From: Clostridia bacterium
GTDB lineage: Bacteria; Bacillota; Clostridia; TANB77; UBA1234
Reading direction: 5' to 3'
Length of the DNA stretch: 64,000 bases
Assembly (NCBI GenBank): GCA_017539905.1
Contig: JAFYBZ010000007.1
Span: 124,001 to 188,000 of the forward strand
The stretch's first letter is position 1. Every line of letters begins with the position of its first letter. The notes under the pieces are model-generated. The model did no database searches. It saw only the letters and a program-made list of their open reading frames with translations, and had not been told where the DNA came from. Positions 16,704 to 26,465 of the stretch are shown piece by piece. Both the position numbers and the translations under genes were made by a program.

Positions 16704-18050
16704 CTATCTCCTCTCAAGAACCGCAATACTTTCTACATGTGCTGTCTGTGGAAATTGGTCTACCGGTTGAACTTCTTTTAATTCAAATCCATTATCTACC
16801 AAATACTTTATGTCTCTTCCTAGTGTTGCAACATTGCAACTAATATATACCATTTTCTTTGGTTTCATCTTAATTATAGTATTAAGTAATTCAACATCGC
16901 AACCTTTTCTTGGCGGATCAACAAATACAACATCAGCTGATATATTTTCTTCTTCATACATTTTAGGAATTAATTCTTCAGCTGCTCCACATCTAAAATC
17001 AATATTTGAAATATTATTTAATTGTGCATTTTCTTTTGCATCTTCTATTGCTTCAGGAACAATTTCTACTCCATACACCTTTTTACATTTTGATGATAAA
17101 AAGCTAGATATTGTGCCTATTCCACAATATAAGTCAAATGCCGTTTCATCGCCTTTTAAATCAGCCATTTCAATAGCAGTATAATATAACGCTTCTGTTT
17201 GAACAGGATTAACTTGATAGAACGAAAGCGGAGAAATCTTAAAGTTGTATTCGCCTAATGTATCAACAATATAATCCTCTCCATATAAAGTTATACACTT
17301 TTGTCCCATAATAATGTTAGTAGACTTACTATTTATGTTTTGAACAATTGATTTTAAATTTGCAAATTCATTTTTTAGTGTATCAATCATTTCTTCGGTT
17401 CCTAACAATTCTTCTTTATTTGTAATAATAACTAGCATCATTTCGCCAGTATTTTTACCTATTCTAACCATTATATGGCGGATGTTGCCACTAGCATTAG
17501 TCTCATCATAGCATTCATTTCCAAATTGCATTAACAATTCAAATGATCTCTTTGCTAATTTATCTGCTTCTTCATCTTGTATATAACAATAATCATTCTC
17601 AATTACATCATGTGTTCTTGGAGAATAAAATCCTATTTTTCCATTTTGACATGGGTACTGTGCTTTATTTCTATAGTTATACGGAATTCCCATACCAATT
17701 ATACTATTAAATTGATAACTATAATCTCCTAAGAATTTATTTAAAGTTTTTTTAACTTTTTCTTCTTTGTATCTCATCTGTGCTTCATAAGACATGTGTT
17801 GTAACACACAACCACCACATCTTTTATACTGTGGGCAAATTGGCTCTACTCTATCTGGGCTCTTTTCAATGATTTCAAGTATTTTTCCATAGCCATATGT
17901 CTTATTAGCTTTAACAACTAATACTTTGATTTTTTCTCCTTTAATTGCGCCATCGACAAAAAGAGTATAACCATCGATTTTAGCTATACCTTCTCCATCA
18001 ATTCCGTTATCTATAATTTCAACTATGTATTCCTCATTTTTGTTTATCAT
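16704..18050 (-). CDS. rlmD: 23S rRNA uracil-C5 methyltransferase (RlmD family)
   Basis: A 448-residue enzyme of the RumA/RlmCD group. An N-terminal TRAM domain (residues ~5-60) is followed by a [4Fe-4S] site CPQYKRCGGC (residues ~73-82). A SAM-binding domain carries FDLYCGIGT (~307-315), FVDPPRKGC, and the catalytic Cys in YISCN near residue 400. It transfers a methyl group to C5 of a uracil in 23S rRNA. Its start ATG shares one base with the truB stop (TAATG), so the two are translationally coupled. It is the last large gene of the rimP-to-truB block. Confidence 0.92.
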   Translation of the reverse strand: MINKNEEYIVEIIDNGIDGEGIAKIDGYTLFVDGAIKGEKIKVLVVKANKTYGYGKILEIIEKSPDRVEPICPQYKRCGGCVLQHMSYEAQMRYKEEKVKKTLNKFLGDYSYQFNSIIGMGIPYNYRNKAQYPCQNGKIGFYSPRTHDVIENDYCYIQDEEADKLAKRSFELLMQFGNECYDETNASGNIRHIMVRIGKNTGEMMLVIITNKEELLGTEEMIDTLKNEFANLKSIVQNINSKSTNIIMGQKCITLYGEDYIVDTLGEYNFKISPLSFYQVNPVQTEALYYTAIEMADLKGDETAFDLYCGIGTISSFLSSKCKKVYGVEIVPEAIEDAKENAQLNNISNIDFRCGAAEELIPKMYEEENISADVVFVDPPRKGCDVELLNTIIKMKPKKMVYISCNVATLGRDIKYLVDNGFELKEVQPVDQFPQTAHVESIAVLERR

Positions 18051-19027
18051 TAAGAATGCTCCTCTACAATAATAAATCTTTTTAGCTTTCCTTCTATAAC
18101 TTCACCAAGTCCATAGTATTTTTTGTTAATATAAATATTATAAATACCATCTTCATTATCAACTTGTATATTCATTCCGTTTAATAGTTTGCTTTCATCT
18201 TTCTCATCCAAATCTATTCTATCAGCAAACAATTCTTCAATAGATATTATAGCATCTTCAGAGATATCTTCTAAATCATATGCGTTTTCCAAACTATAAT
18301 CTCCAGTTTGAACTCTTTCTAAAACCATTGTTGTACCAACTATTCCAAGCTCTTTAGCAATATCTTCGTTTAAAGTTCTTATATATGTTCCTTTTGAACA
18401 ATGAACTGTGTATGATAATTCGTTTTTACCATCAAATTTTACATCACATATATCATATATTTCAATTTCTCTAGATGGTACTTCTACGTCTTCGCCTTCT
18501 CTTGCATATTCATATAATTTTCTACCATCTATCTTAATTGAAGAATACATTGGCGGAACTTGATCTTGCACTCCTATAAACATATCTGTTGCTTCATCAA
18601 TTTGTTCTTTTGTTAAATCAAATTTAAAATCTTCTGAAAAAGCTAAATTGTTGCTATAGTTTATTCTAGCTATATCGCTTAAATACTGTACGTTTTTCTC
18701 AGTATCTACTATATTGTCCATATCCAAGTTGTTTCTTTCATAAGCTTTGCCATCTTTTATATAGCCAGTTATTCTTCCTGTTAAATCAGCCGTATCTGTT
18801 TCTATACCTAGTTTAATAGTTGTTCTATATACTTTGTCCTCTGCAGTAAGCATATTTACAAGGCCTGTAGCTTTGCCAATACATAACACTAATACTCCAG
18901 TAGCCATTGGATCTAATGTGCCTGTGTGTCCAATTCTTTTTGTTCCTAGAATTTTTCTACATTTAGCAACCACATCAAATGATGTATACCATTGTGGTTT
19001 GTTTATTATTAAAATACCATCTTTCAA
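18050..19027 (-). CDS. truB: tRNA pseudouridine(55) synthase TruB
   Basis: A 325-residue enzyme converting U55 in the tRNA T-loop to pseudouridine. The catalytic Asp lies in GHTGTLDPMATG (residues ~33-44). KVYRT, the YSSIK-like PPMYSSIKIDGRKLYEYAR region and the KGTYIRTL motif are all present. Relative to short homologues there is a ~60-residue acidic insertion (~80-145). The start is TTG at 19027 with AAGGTGAG upstream. It overlaps rlmD by one base and is separated from nrnA by a hairpin terminator, so it may rely on read-through. Confidence 0.95.
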   Translation of the reverse strand: MKDGILIINKPQWYTSFDVVAKCRKILGTKRIGHTGTLDPMATGVLVLCIGKATGLVNMLTAEDKVYRTTIKLGIETDTADLTGRITGYIKDGKAYERNNLDMDNIVDTEKNVQYLSDIARINYSNNLAFSEDFKFDLTKEQIDEATDMFIGVQDQVPPMYSSIKIDGRKLYEYAREGEDVEVPSREIEIYDICDVKFDGKNELSYTVHCSKGTYIRTLNEDIAKELGIVGTTMVLERVQTGDYSLENAYDLEDISEDAIISIEELFADRIDLDEKDESKLLNGMNIQVDNEDGIYNIYINKKYYGLGEVIEGKLKRFIIVEEHS

Positions 19028-19054
19028 AATCTCACCTTCTTTTTATTGAGTTTC

Positions 19055-19089
19055 AAAAAGTGGTGACTTTATATTGCCACCACTTTTCA
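19055..19089 (-). terminator. Terminator-like hairpin between nrnA and truB
   Basis: Minus strand AAAAGTGGTG / CACCACTTTTT, loop about 13 nt, placed 6 nt after the nrnA stop. Transcription of truB and rlmD may be partly cut here. Confidence 0.65.
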
Positions 19090-19094
19090 TTTGT

Positions 19095-20057
19095 TTATTT
19101 CAATTGTTTTTTTATTTCTTCTACTAATGTCTCTTTTAATTGTTCTAAGCTCATTGCAGTCTCAAATCCAGCAGCTCTAACGTGTCCGCCACCACCAAAT
19201 TTACTTGCAATTACAGAAATATCCACATATTCATTAGCTCTCATAGATATTTTATATGTGTTATCATCTCTTTCTTTTGCAAAAACAGAAACTTCAACCG
19301 AATTAATATTTCTTCCAAAGTTAACAATTTCGTCTGTATCTGATTCTTCAAGTTTTAGCTCGTCTAAATCACTTCTTAATACATATGTAAATGATATTTT
19401 ATTATCTGCTAATAATTCTAATCTATCTAAACATCTTGCTGTTAATTTTGTTTTCTCAAATGTTGTAACATCAAATACTGTTCTATAGATTTTAGCCATG
19501 TTAATTCCTGTTTCTAGAAGCGTAGCTACCATTTCCATGGTTTCTGGTTGGCAGTTGTATCTAAATCCACCAGTGTCTGTTATAAAGCCAGTATACAAGC
19601 ATTCTGCAACCTCTTTATTTATAGTAAATCCAAGGCCGGCCAAAACAACCATTAAGTTTTCACATGTAGAAGATGCAACCGCATTTATATATGTTATATC
19701 TGCATAGTTTTGATTTGTAATATGATGATCTATACAAATAGTTTCTTCAAAACTATTGAATAAATCTTGTGCAATTCCCAATCTATTTAGATCACTACAA
19801 TCTAAAGATATGCAGCAATCAAAATGCTCTCTATCTGGCAAATCGCTTCCTATCAAAATGTCATCAAATCCTGGCAAAAACGAAAATGTTCTATCTGGTA
19901 TAGGAATGTATACCAAAGCATTTTTTTCATTCTTTCTAAGTGCATTGTAAAGTGCTAAAGACGAACCAATTGCATCTCCATCAGGGTTTTCATGAGTAAG
20001 TATTAAAATTGATTTTGACTTTTCAATTTTTTCTTTAATATTTTCAAGTACAGACAT
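19095..20057 (-). CDS. nrnA: DHH/DHHA1 phosphoesterase NrnA (oligoribonuclease/pAp phosphatase)
   Basis: A 320-residue protein. DHH motifs are visible in order: ENPDGDAIGSS (residues ~21-31), SLDCSD, CIDHH (the DHH core) and the C-terminal DHHA1 glycine motif GGGGHVRAAG (~288-297). The family degrades short RNA oligonucleotides and pAp. Its place after rbfA in the infB operon is standard for Firmicutes. ATG at 20057 is chosen for the GGAGG 6 nt upstream, 12 nt inside the longest open frame. Confidence 0.93.
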   Translation of the reverse strand: MSVLENIKEKIEKSKSILILTHENPDGDAIGSSLALYNALRKNEKNALVYIPIPDRTFSFLPGFDDILIGSDLPDREHFDCCISLDCSDLNRLGIAQDLFNSFEETICIDHHITNQNYADITYINAVASSTCENLMVVLAGLGFTINKEVAECLYTGFITDTGGFRYNCQPETMEMVATLLETGINMAKIYRTVFDVTTFEKTKLTARCLDRLELLADNKISFTYVLRSDLDELKLEESDTDEIVNFGRNINSVEVSVFAKERDDNTYKISMRANEYVDISVIASKFGGGGHVRAAGFETAMSLEQLKETLVEEIKKQLK

Positions 20058-20069
20058 AATTACCTCCAA

Positions 20070-20438
20070 TTATTCCTCTGTCTCAGTTTCTTCATCATCA
20101 TGACTAATATTCAAACTGCTAATGATATTATCAATATGTTGTCCATACTCCATAGAGTCGTCATAAATGAATTTTACTTCTGGTGTGTTAAATGTTCTAA
20201 TCTTATCGCCAATTTCTTTTCTAACAACACCTTTTGCAGAATCAAGACCTTTTAATGCTTCTTCCTTGTCTTTCGTACCAAGCATACTTACATATATTTT
20301 ACAATATTTCATGTCCTTAGATACTTCGACTTTAGTTACTGAAATCAAGCCATTTACACGTGGGTCTTTAATTCCATTATCAATTAGTTTTCCAACTATT
20401 TTTTTAATTTCTTCTTCTACTCTTTCTGCTCTTTCCAT
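20070..20438 (-). CDS. rbfA: Ribosome-binding factor A
   Basis: A 122-residue KH-fold protein that binds the 30S subunit and helps 16S rRNA maturation. Typical phrases are RAERVEEEIKKIV, DPRV (residues ~25-28), the VTKVEVSKDMKYCKIYVS strand pair and an acidic C-terminal tail. AAGGAAGTG precedes ATG. It lies 20 nt after infB and 12 nt before nrnA in the same direction. Confidence 0.95.
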   Translation of the reverse strand: MERAERVEEEIKKIVGKLIDNGIKDPRVNGLISVTKVEVSKDMKYCKIYVSMLGTKDKEEALKGLDSAKGVVRKEIGDKIRTFNTPEVKFIYDDSMEYGQHIDNIISSLNISHDDEETETEE

Positions 20439-20458
20439 GATGTCTTCACTTCCTTTTC

Positions 20459-23311
20459 TTATTGTTTAATTTCTTCCATAATGAAAGACTCAATCTTGTC
20501 GCCAACTTTAATATCATTGTAGTCTTCAACTTGAACACCGCATTCATATCCTTCAGCAACTTCTCTTGCATCGTCTTTCATACGTTTTAATGAGAATAGT
20601 TTTCCTTCATGAATAACAACATTATCACGAAGAACTCTAACTCCTGAATTTCTAACAATCTTACCTTCCAATACATAACATCCAGCAACCATACCAGAGT
20701 TTGTAATCTTAAATACTTGTCTAACTTCTGCAGTACCTTGAATAACTTCTTTATACTTAGGTTTAAGCATTCCCTTAAGTGCTGCTTCAATATCATCAAT
20801 TGCATTATAAATAACAGAGTATAAATTGATTTGAACTTTTTCTTTATCAGCAACTGATTTTGCCATTGGCTCTGGTCTAACGTTAAATCCAATAATTAAT
20901 GAGTTTGTAACTTTTGCAAGTGTAACATCTGACTCGTTAATACCACCAACTGCAGCGTGGATAACACGTACTCTTGCTTCTTCGTTTTGAATCTTTTCAA
21001 GCGATCCACGAAGAGCTTGAACACTACCTTGTACATCTGCTTTGATAATGATATTTAAGTCTCTTAACTTTCCAGCCTCAATTTGATTGAATAAGTTATC
21101 AAGTGTAACTGGTGCAGATGCATTTATCATTGCTTCTCTTTCTTTAGCACGTCTCTTTTCGATTAGGTGCTTAGCAACTTTTTCGTTATCTACTTCGTAG
21201 AACACTTCACCAGCTGTTGGAACTTCAGTTAAACCAACGATTTCTACTGGTGTAGATGGTCCTGCTGCTTTAACTTTATTTCCTTTATCATCAGTCATTG
21301 CTCTTACTTTACCAATTACTGATCCAACAACAATTGTATCACCAACATTTAATGTTCCTCTTTGAACAAGAAGTGATGCTGTTATACCAGTATTCTTATC
21401 AAGTCTTGCTTCAATAACTGTACCTTTTGCTTGCTTATTAGGATTTGCTTTAAGTTCTTTCATGTCTGAAACTAAAAGCAATACTTCTAATAATTCATCA
21501 ATATTTTGTCTAAATTTTGCTGAAATTGGAACACAGATTACATCTCCGCCCCATTCTTCTGGAACTAATCCATACTCAGTTAATTCTTGTTTAACTTTTT
21601 CAATATTTGCACCAGGAACATCAATTTTATTGATTGCTACAACTATTGATACTCCAGCTGCTTTGGCATGGTTAATTGCTTCAACTGTTTGAGGCATTAT
21701 ACCATCATTTGCTGCAACTATAATAATTGCTATATCTGTAACTTGTGCTCCTCTTGCACGCATTGCTGTAAATGCTTCGTGTCCAGGAGTATCTAAGAAA
21801 CATACTTCTCTATCTTTTACTTTTACTTTGTAAGCACCGATATGTTGTGTAATACCACCTGCTTCTTTATCTATTACGTTTGTTTCACGAATAGCGTCTA
21901 ATAGTGATGTTTTACCATGGTCAACGTGTCCCATAACAACAACTATTGGAGGACGTGGCATTAAATCTTCTTCCTTATCTTCACTCTCATCAAATAAAAT
22001 ATCTTCATCTGATACAACTTCTTTTTTATGAGCTGTAACACCAAATTCTGATGCTACTAAGAATGCTGTATCAAAGTCAATTTCTTGGTTTAAAGATGCA
22101 AGGATACCATATCCCATCAATTTCTTAATAACGTCTGATGCTGTTTTCTTAAGCTTTTCAGCTAAGTATTTAACTGAAATTGTATCAGGAATGTCTATAT
22201 CTGTAAGTTCAAAAATCTTTTGCTCGTGATGTTTCTTTTCTTTATTCTTTTGTTTTAATTTCTTGTCTAATTTATTCTTCTTTTGCTTTGACACATCATA
22301 GTAATCAAACATCTTACTTTCTGTATCATCAAACATTGAAGAAAAGTTTGTTTCTGATTGTAAATCTTTTAATTTTTCATAGTTAATTTCTTCAGCGTTA
22401 TTACGAGATGCTTTATTCTTTGGTGATTTCTTAACTATTGTTTCTTCTTCAAATTTTCTATTTGCTTTTTGTTTATCTTTATATTCTGTGCTAAAGTTTT
22501 CTTTACCCGTTTCTTTATTAGGCATATCTCCCATAGGAGCTGACATTATATCTTTAATACCTTTTTCAACATTTGTTCCACCAAATCTATTGCCTGGTTT
22601 ATTTCCTCTTACAAAACCACCTTGTTGTCCACCTTGATTTCTATTAAATGGTTTCTTACCATCTTTATTAAATGGGGCTTTATCATCTCTGTTAAATTGT
22701 TGTCTTGGTCTAGGTCTATCCTCGGTGTTTTGAACTGGTTGTTCAACTGGTTTAACTGGTTTATTAACTTCAGGTGTTGTTTCAACTTCTTCAACCTTTG
22801 GTTTTGTTATTCCTCTTAATTCATCACTAGATACTGGTCTTGGCTTTGGTTTTCTATTTGTAGCAATTGGTGCAGGACGTCTAGGCTCAGTTCTATACTT
22901 AATGTTCATTGAAGTATCTGTTCTTCTTTGAACAACGCCTAAATCGTCTCTATCTACATTTCTTACAGCCTTTTCCGGCTCTGATGATGTTACTCTTGTA
23001 ACCTCTCTTCTTATAATTACAGGGGTAATTGGCTTTCTTTCTTTTTTATTTGATTCACTTTCAGTAGGCTTAGATTTTTCGGCTTTAATTCTTTCAACCT
23101 TTGGTTTACTTGCTTTCTCAGTCTTTGATTCTTCAGCCTTTTTAGGAGATGATTTTTTGCCAAGATTCTTTTTAATCTTTTCAACCTCATCATCTTCTAA
23201 GCTAGACATATGAGATTTTACTTCAATTCCCATTTCCTCTAGCTTTTCCATGAATTCTTTACTTGAAAGTTTAAGCTCTTTTGCTAACTCATGTACTTTC
23301 ATTTTTCCCAT
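20459..23311 (-). CDS. infB: Translation initiation factor IF-2
   Basis: A 950-residue GTPase that delivers initiator tRNA to the 30S subunit. The order is an IF2_N domain (residues 1-50, [21 protein letters not shown] in part), then a long charged disordered linker (to ~365), a second IF2_N (~375-425), and the G domain. The G domain has G1 [10 protein letters not shown] (~462), DTPGH, NKIDV and the SAK-type SISAK region, followed by domains II-IV. The length is typical for Clostridia. Its start overlaps the ylxQ stop by one base. I found no in-frame CGG codon in its 950 codons. Confidence 0.97.
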   Translation of the reverse strand: MGKMKVHELAKELKLSSKEFMEKLEEMGIEVKSHMSSLEDDEVEKIKKNLGKKSSPKKAEESKTEKASKPKVERIKAEKSKPTESESNKKERKPITPVIIRREVTRVTSSEPEKAVRNVDRDDLGVVQRRTDTSMNIKYRTEPRRPAPIATNRKPKPRPVSSDELRGITKPKVEEVETTPEVNKPVKPVEQPVQNTEDRPRPRQQFNRDDKAPFNKDGKKPFNRNQGGQQGGFVRGNKPGNRFGGTNVEKGIKDIMSAPMGDMPNKETGKENFSTEYKDKQKANRKFEEETIVKKSPKNKASRNNAEEINYEKLKDLQSETNFSSMFDDTESKMFDYYDVSKQKKNKLDKKLKQKNKEKKHHEQKIFELTDIDIPDTISVKYLAEKLKKTASDVIKKLMGYGILASLNQEIDFDTAFLVASEFGVTAHKKEVVSDEDILFDESEDKEEDLMPRPPIVVVMGHVDHGKTSLLDAIRETNVIDKEAGGITQHIGAYKVKVKDREVCFLDTPGHEAFTAMRARGAQVTDIAIIIVAANDGIMPQTVEAINHAKAAGVSIVVAINKIDVPGANIEKVKQELTEYGLVPEEWGGDVICVPISAKFRQNIDELLEVLLLVSDMKELKANPNKQAKGTVIEARLDKNTGITASLLVQRGTLNVGDTIVVGSVIGKVRAMTDDKGNKVKAAGPSTPVEIVGLTEVPTAGEVFYEVDNEKVAKHLIEKRRAKEREAMINASAPVTLDNLFNQIEAGKLRDLNIIIKADVQGSVQALRGSLEKIQNEEARVRVIHAAVGGINESDVTLAKVTNSLIIGFNVRPEPMAKSVADKEKVQINLYSVIYNAIDDIEAALKGMLKPKYKEVIQGTAEVRQVFKITNSGMVAGCYVLEGKIVRNSGVRVLRDNVVIHEGKLFSLKRMKDDAREVAEGYECGVQVEDYNDIKVGDKIESFIMEEIKQ

Positions 23312-23632
23312 TAAATAATAGCCCCCCTTAAATCTTCTAGCATTTTAGTAATGCTCTTTGCAAAATTGCCATCTAATATTGCAAATACAGTTTTATTATC
23401 TTTTCCTATGCTTTTACTTAAATCAAATTTATTTCCATATATGTAGCATGGTATTTTATTATCTTCACATATGCTTTGGAATTTTTGTTTATTATTATCT
23501 GAGGCATCTTCAGATAATAATACTAATTTTGCCTTTTTGAATTTTATTTTATCTAGACACATATCTGTGCCATAGGCCAATTTGCCGGGCTTTCATGCAT
23601 AGCCCAAGCATATTAAATAGTTTTTTATCCAT
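23311..23632 (-). CDS. ylxQ: YlxQ, ribosomal L7Ae/L30e-like RNA-binding protein, needs a +1 recoding event
   Basis: Read with one four-base step at 23584-23587, this is a complete 106-residue L7Ae-family protein starting [15 protein letters not shown], then the recoded residue, then KLAYGTDMC. The family has RAGKL or KAGKL at this place, so the recoded residue should be glycine. Read in plain triplets, it hits CGG (Arg) and loses the rest. ATG at 23632 overlaps the ylxR stop by 8 nt, and the stop overlaps infB, so the gene fits its operon exactly only with the recoding. L7Ae-like proteins bind kink-turn RNA; YlxQ's precise job is not settled. The total length is 3n+1. Confidence 0.85.
23584..23587 (-). 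other. Four-base codon CGGC in ylxQ (reads as Gly)
   Basis: The codons before are ATG AAA GCC and those after are AAA TTG GCC. The zero frame reads GCC CGG CAA. Only removal of one base, or a four-base reading, joins both halves of the conserved K-A-G-K-L motif. Confidence 0.8.
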
Positions 23633-23900
23633 TAATATACTGTTCCTTTATTTTCTCATAATCTTCTTTTGAAATTTGCATTTCAAATTCTTTAGATATT
23701 CTTCCAGCTTTAATTGCTTTGTCTAAACAATCTATAGAATCACAAAAATATGCACCTCTGCCGTTTAATCTTCCTGTCCTATCAACATTTATTGCACCAT
23801 CTTGTGATTTAACAATACGAATTAATTCTATTTTTGGTTTTGATTCCATGCAACCCAAGCATCTACGCATAGGTATTTTTTTTACCATTTTATTCTCCAC
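23625..23900 (-). CDS. ylxR: YlxR family RNA-binding protein
   Basis: A 91-residue protein with the YlxR signature: PMRRCLGC near the N-terminus, then ELIRIV, and GRGAYFC (residues ~49-55). It binds RNA in the fold's basic groove and always sits between nusA and ylxQ or infB in Firmicutes, as here. It overlaps nusA by 11 nt and ylxQ by 8 nt, showing tight translational coupling. Confidence 0.92.
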   Translation of the reverse strand: MENKMVKKIPMRRCLGCMESKPKIELIRIVKSQDGAINVDRTGRLNGRGAYFCDSIDCLDKAIKAGRISKEFEMQISKEDYEKIKEQYING

Positions 23901-24936
23901 CTTTAATTTGTGTTTCTGATTTAATGTCTATCTTCCAACCAGTAAGCTTAGCAGAAAGTCTTGCATTTTGACCATCTTTACCAATTGCTAAAGATAATTG
24001 ATTGTCTGGTACAACTACTTTTGAAGCCATGTTTTCTTCATCAATATCTACTGCTAAAACTGTTGCTGGACTTAATGCAGAAGCAATATATTGAACTGGA
24101 TCTTCACTCCATTCAACAACATCAACTTTTTCTTCTTTTAGTTCATTTAAAATATTTTGAATACGTGTTCCTCTTGGTCCAACGCAAGAACCTACTGGAT
24201 CAATGTTTGGATCCTTAGAGTAAACAGCAATTTTTGTACGAGAACCAGCTTCTCTAACAATATTCTTAATCTCAATTAATCCTTCATAGATTTCAGGAAT
24301 TTCAAGTTCTAATAGTCTTCTAACAAATCCTGGATGTGTACGAGAAATAAGCATTTGAGGAACTCCTCTATTATTCTTGGCTACTTCTAGTACATATGCT
24401 TTGATTCTATCATTTACATTATAGATTTCGCCTGGAACTTGCTCATTTAATGTCATAACGCCTTCTAATTTACCAAGGTCAACTATAACTACATTACGCT
24501 CAACTCTTTGGATTATTCCTGAAACAATTTCACCTTGTCTATCTGAGTATTCAGAATAAACAATTTCTCTTTCAGCTTCTCTAATCTTTTGAACTATAAC
24601 TTGTTTTGCAGTTTGAGCAGCTATTCTTCCAAAATCCTTTGGAGTAACTTCGACTTCAACTATATCCCCGATTTTAGCTCTCTTTTTAACTTTTCTAGCA
24701 TCAGCAACTTCAATTTCGATAGCTGGATCAAAGCACTCTTCTACAACTTCTTTCATTGAATAAACATTAATTTGATTGTGCTCTTCATCAATAACAATCT
24801 TAACATTTTCTTGAGAATTAAAGTTTCTCTTATATGCTGTGATTAAAGCTTGCTCAATAGCGTCTAATAAATAGTCTTTATTAATACCTTTCTCAATACT
24901 TAAATCTTCAAGCGCATCAAACATCTCTTTATTCAT
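23890..24936 (-). CDS. nusA: Transcription termination/antitermination protein NusA
   Basis: A 348-residue protein in the standard order: N-terminal RNA polymerase-binding domain (to ~125), S1 domain (GEIVSGIIQRVERNVVIVDLG in part, ~135-200), then KH1 (around DPVGSCVGPRGTRI) and KH2 (around LAIGKDGQNARLSAKL). It lacks the C-terminal acidic repeats of E. coli NusA, as is normal for Firmicutes. It overlaps rimP by 8 nt and ylxR by 11 nt. Confidence 0.96.
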   Translation of the reverse strand: MNKEMFDALEDLSIEKGINKDYLLDAIEQALITAYKRNFNSQENVKIVIDEEHNQINVYSMKEVVEECFDPAIEIEVADARKVKKRAKIGDIVEVEVTPKDFGRIAAQTAKQVIVQKIREAEREIVYSEYSDRQGEIVSGIIQRVERNVVIVDLGKLEGVMTLNEQVPGEIYNVNDRIKAYVLEVAKNNRGVPQMLISRTHPGFVRRLLELEIPEIYEGLIEIKNIVREAGSRTKIAVYSKDPNIDPVGSCVGPRGTRIQNILNELKEEKVDVVEWSEDPVQYIASALSPATVLAVDIDEENMASKVVVPDNQLSLAIGKDGQNARLSAKLTGWKIDIKSETQIKGGE

Positions 24937-25408
24937 TTTTCAATTCCTCCCAATTATATAAAATTTTGCTTGTAGCAATATTTTCTTTTGCAATTTCTAT
25001 AATTTCATTGTTGTCTTGTTTTAGTTTTAAAACATCATCATAAGCGACTAAAATACCGCTGAATTCCTTTGATTTTTCAACAGGCTTAAAAGTCTTTATT
25101 AATACTTGCTTTCCGATTGCCCATTTAAAATGCTCATCTTCTCGTAAATGTCGTTCCAAGCCACAAGAAGATACCTCTAAGCTATAACTTTCAGATATTG
25201 GATCTTTTTCGTCAAGAATCGGATCTAAGGCTTGCGATACTTTTTCACAGTCGTCTAAGTCCACATGAGAGCCATCCTCTTTTTCAATAAAAAATCTTAA
25301 AAACCAGTCTCCAGCTTCTTTGACAAACATGATGTCATACAAATGATAGCCAAGGCTTCTAATCGTATCTTCCGTAAGTGATTTAACTTCTAATTCTGTT
25401 TTAGTCAT
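24929..25408 (-). CDS. rimP: Ribosome maturation factor RimP
   Basis: A 159-residue protein needed for 30S assembly. It has the RimP N-domain phrases FLRFFIEKEDG and VDLDDCEKVSQALDPILDE (in part), then LEVSSCGLERHL (equivalent to LEVSSPGLDRPL, with Cys in place of Pro). ATG at 25408 is chosen because AAAGGTGATTCTT precedes it. First gene of the translation block. Confidence 0.93.
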   Translation of the reverse strand: MTKTELEVKSLTEDTIRSLGYHLYDIMFVKEAGDWFLRFFIEKEDGSHVDLDDCEKVSQALDPILDEKDPISESYSLEVSSCGLERHLREDEHFKWAIGKQVLIKTFKPVEKSKEFSGILVAYDDVLKLKQDNNEIIEIAKENIATSKILYNWEELKNE

Positions 25409-25433
25409 AAGAATCACCTTTCTTACATACATA

Positions 25434-25460
25434 AAGAGTGAGGCAAGCCTCACTCTTTTG
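25434..25460 (-). terminator. Hairpin terminator downstream of the GtrA-like gene
   Basis: Minus strand AGAGTGAGGC / GCCTCACTCT with a 2-3 nt loop and a short T-rich tail, between the GtrA-like gene and rimP. The U-tract is weak, so read-through into rimP is possible. Confidence 0.5.
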
Positions 25461-25507
25461 TAATGTCCTATATGCTACGCAAATTTTACACTAAAAATAT
25501 GTAAAAA

Positions 25508-25936
25508 TCAAGCTTTTTTTGCATTTTTAAACACAAAAAGCTTGCTAAAAATGTAGTTTAAAATGATAACAACAATATTAACTATGATTTTTATCAATAA
25601 AACATGGTTTATTTCTATTGAAAGCACTGTAAAATCGCTTGTTATTAGTACCGATAATATGAAGAAAAGAATAACATCTATTATTGCTACAATAACCCTA
25701 GAACTTATAAATTTTAGGCTTTCTTTCAAGATATCTGTGTCTTTACTCTTAAATACAAATACTCTATTTAGCACGTATGCAATAATGATAGTAATTATAT
25801 TAGATATTACATTTGAGACATTTTCCTCTAATCCCAGCGTATTATAGAACAGCCAAAGTAGTGAAATAGCTATTACTGTGGTGATTACACCAACAATTAA
25901 GTATCTGAATGTCTCTTTTATAAACTCTTTATTCAT
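25508..25936 (-). CDS. GtrA-like small polytopic membrane protein
   Basis: A 142-residue protein with four predicted transmembrane helices and the GtrA-type start FIKETFRYLIVGVITTVIA and the motif ANRVFVFK-like LNRVFVFKSK near residue 60. A second copy of the FVFK phrase closes the protein (KLFVFKNAKK). GtrA proteins are thought to move undecaprenyl-linked sugars across the membrane. It stands alone upstream of rimP. Confidence 0.85.
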   Translation of the reverse strand: MNKEFIKETFRYLIVGVITTVIAISLLWLFYNTLGLEENVSNVISNIITIIIAYVLNRVFVFKSKDTDILKESLKFISSRVIVAIIDVILFFILSVLITSDFTVLSIEINHVLLIKIIVNIVVIILNYIFSKLFVFKNAKKA

Positions 25937-26072
25937 ATGTCCCCCATTTGTTACGTTTATCTTACAAGTATTGAAATATAGGCTCTTTCCTGTTATAATA
26001 CCTTTGTATTGTTGATTTTAATAATAAAATATTATCATATTTTAGGATTTCTTTCAATTATTACGAATACAC

Positions 26073-26423
26073 GGGGCTGCAATGGTTTCGACGATTATTC
26101 CGTGGTAAAAATAGCGAGTGATGGATTCTCGCTCGGCCATCTAAAAAATGCGAGAAAAAAATAATTAACGAATATGATTTAGTAGCTGCCTAAGCGCGGC
26201 TCGTTCATCCTTTATGTGCCACTTTCATTAAGGAATGGGCGTCAAACTAAAGTGGAAACAAACTTATCAAAACTTTGAGATAAGGGGTATTTATAAAGTT
26301 ACACTTTTTTATAGCCTGTTTATCGGCGATATTTTAGTGGAAATCAAAAGATAAACTGCACTCGGAGAGTTTTTTATTTTATGGGATATTCGGACACGAG
26401 TTCGATTCTCGTCAGCTCCACCA
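26073..26423 (+). ncRNA. ssrA: tmRNA (transfer-messenger RNA)
   Basis: The 351-nt gene starts GGGGCTGCAATGGTTTCGAC and ends with the T-arm GTTCGATTCTC, CAGCTCC and encoded ACCA. The acceptor GGGGCTG pairs with CAGCTCC. An internal tag reading frame ends in ...NEYDLVAA and TAA (26191-26193), the hydrophobic end expected for proteolysis. tmRNA rescues stalled ribosomes; this matters here if CGG codons cause stalling. Confidence 0.96.
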
Positions 26424-26465
26424 ATAAAATGACGATGGATTTTACGTCATGAAAGGATGAATTTT

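Noticed and set aside
23584-23587. prfB-type or slippery-heptamer programmed frameshifting
   Set aside because: There is no common Shine-Dalgarno-like stimulator, slippery run or stop codon at the four sites; only CGG is shared.
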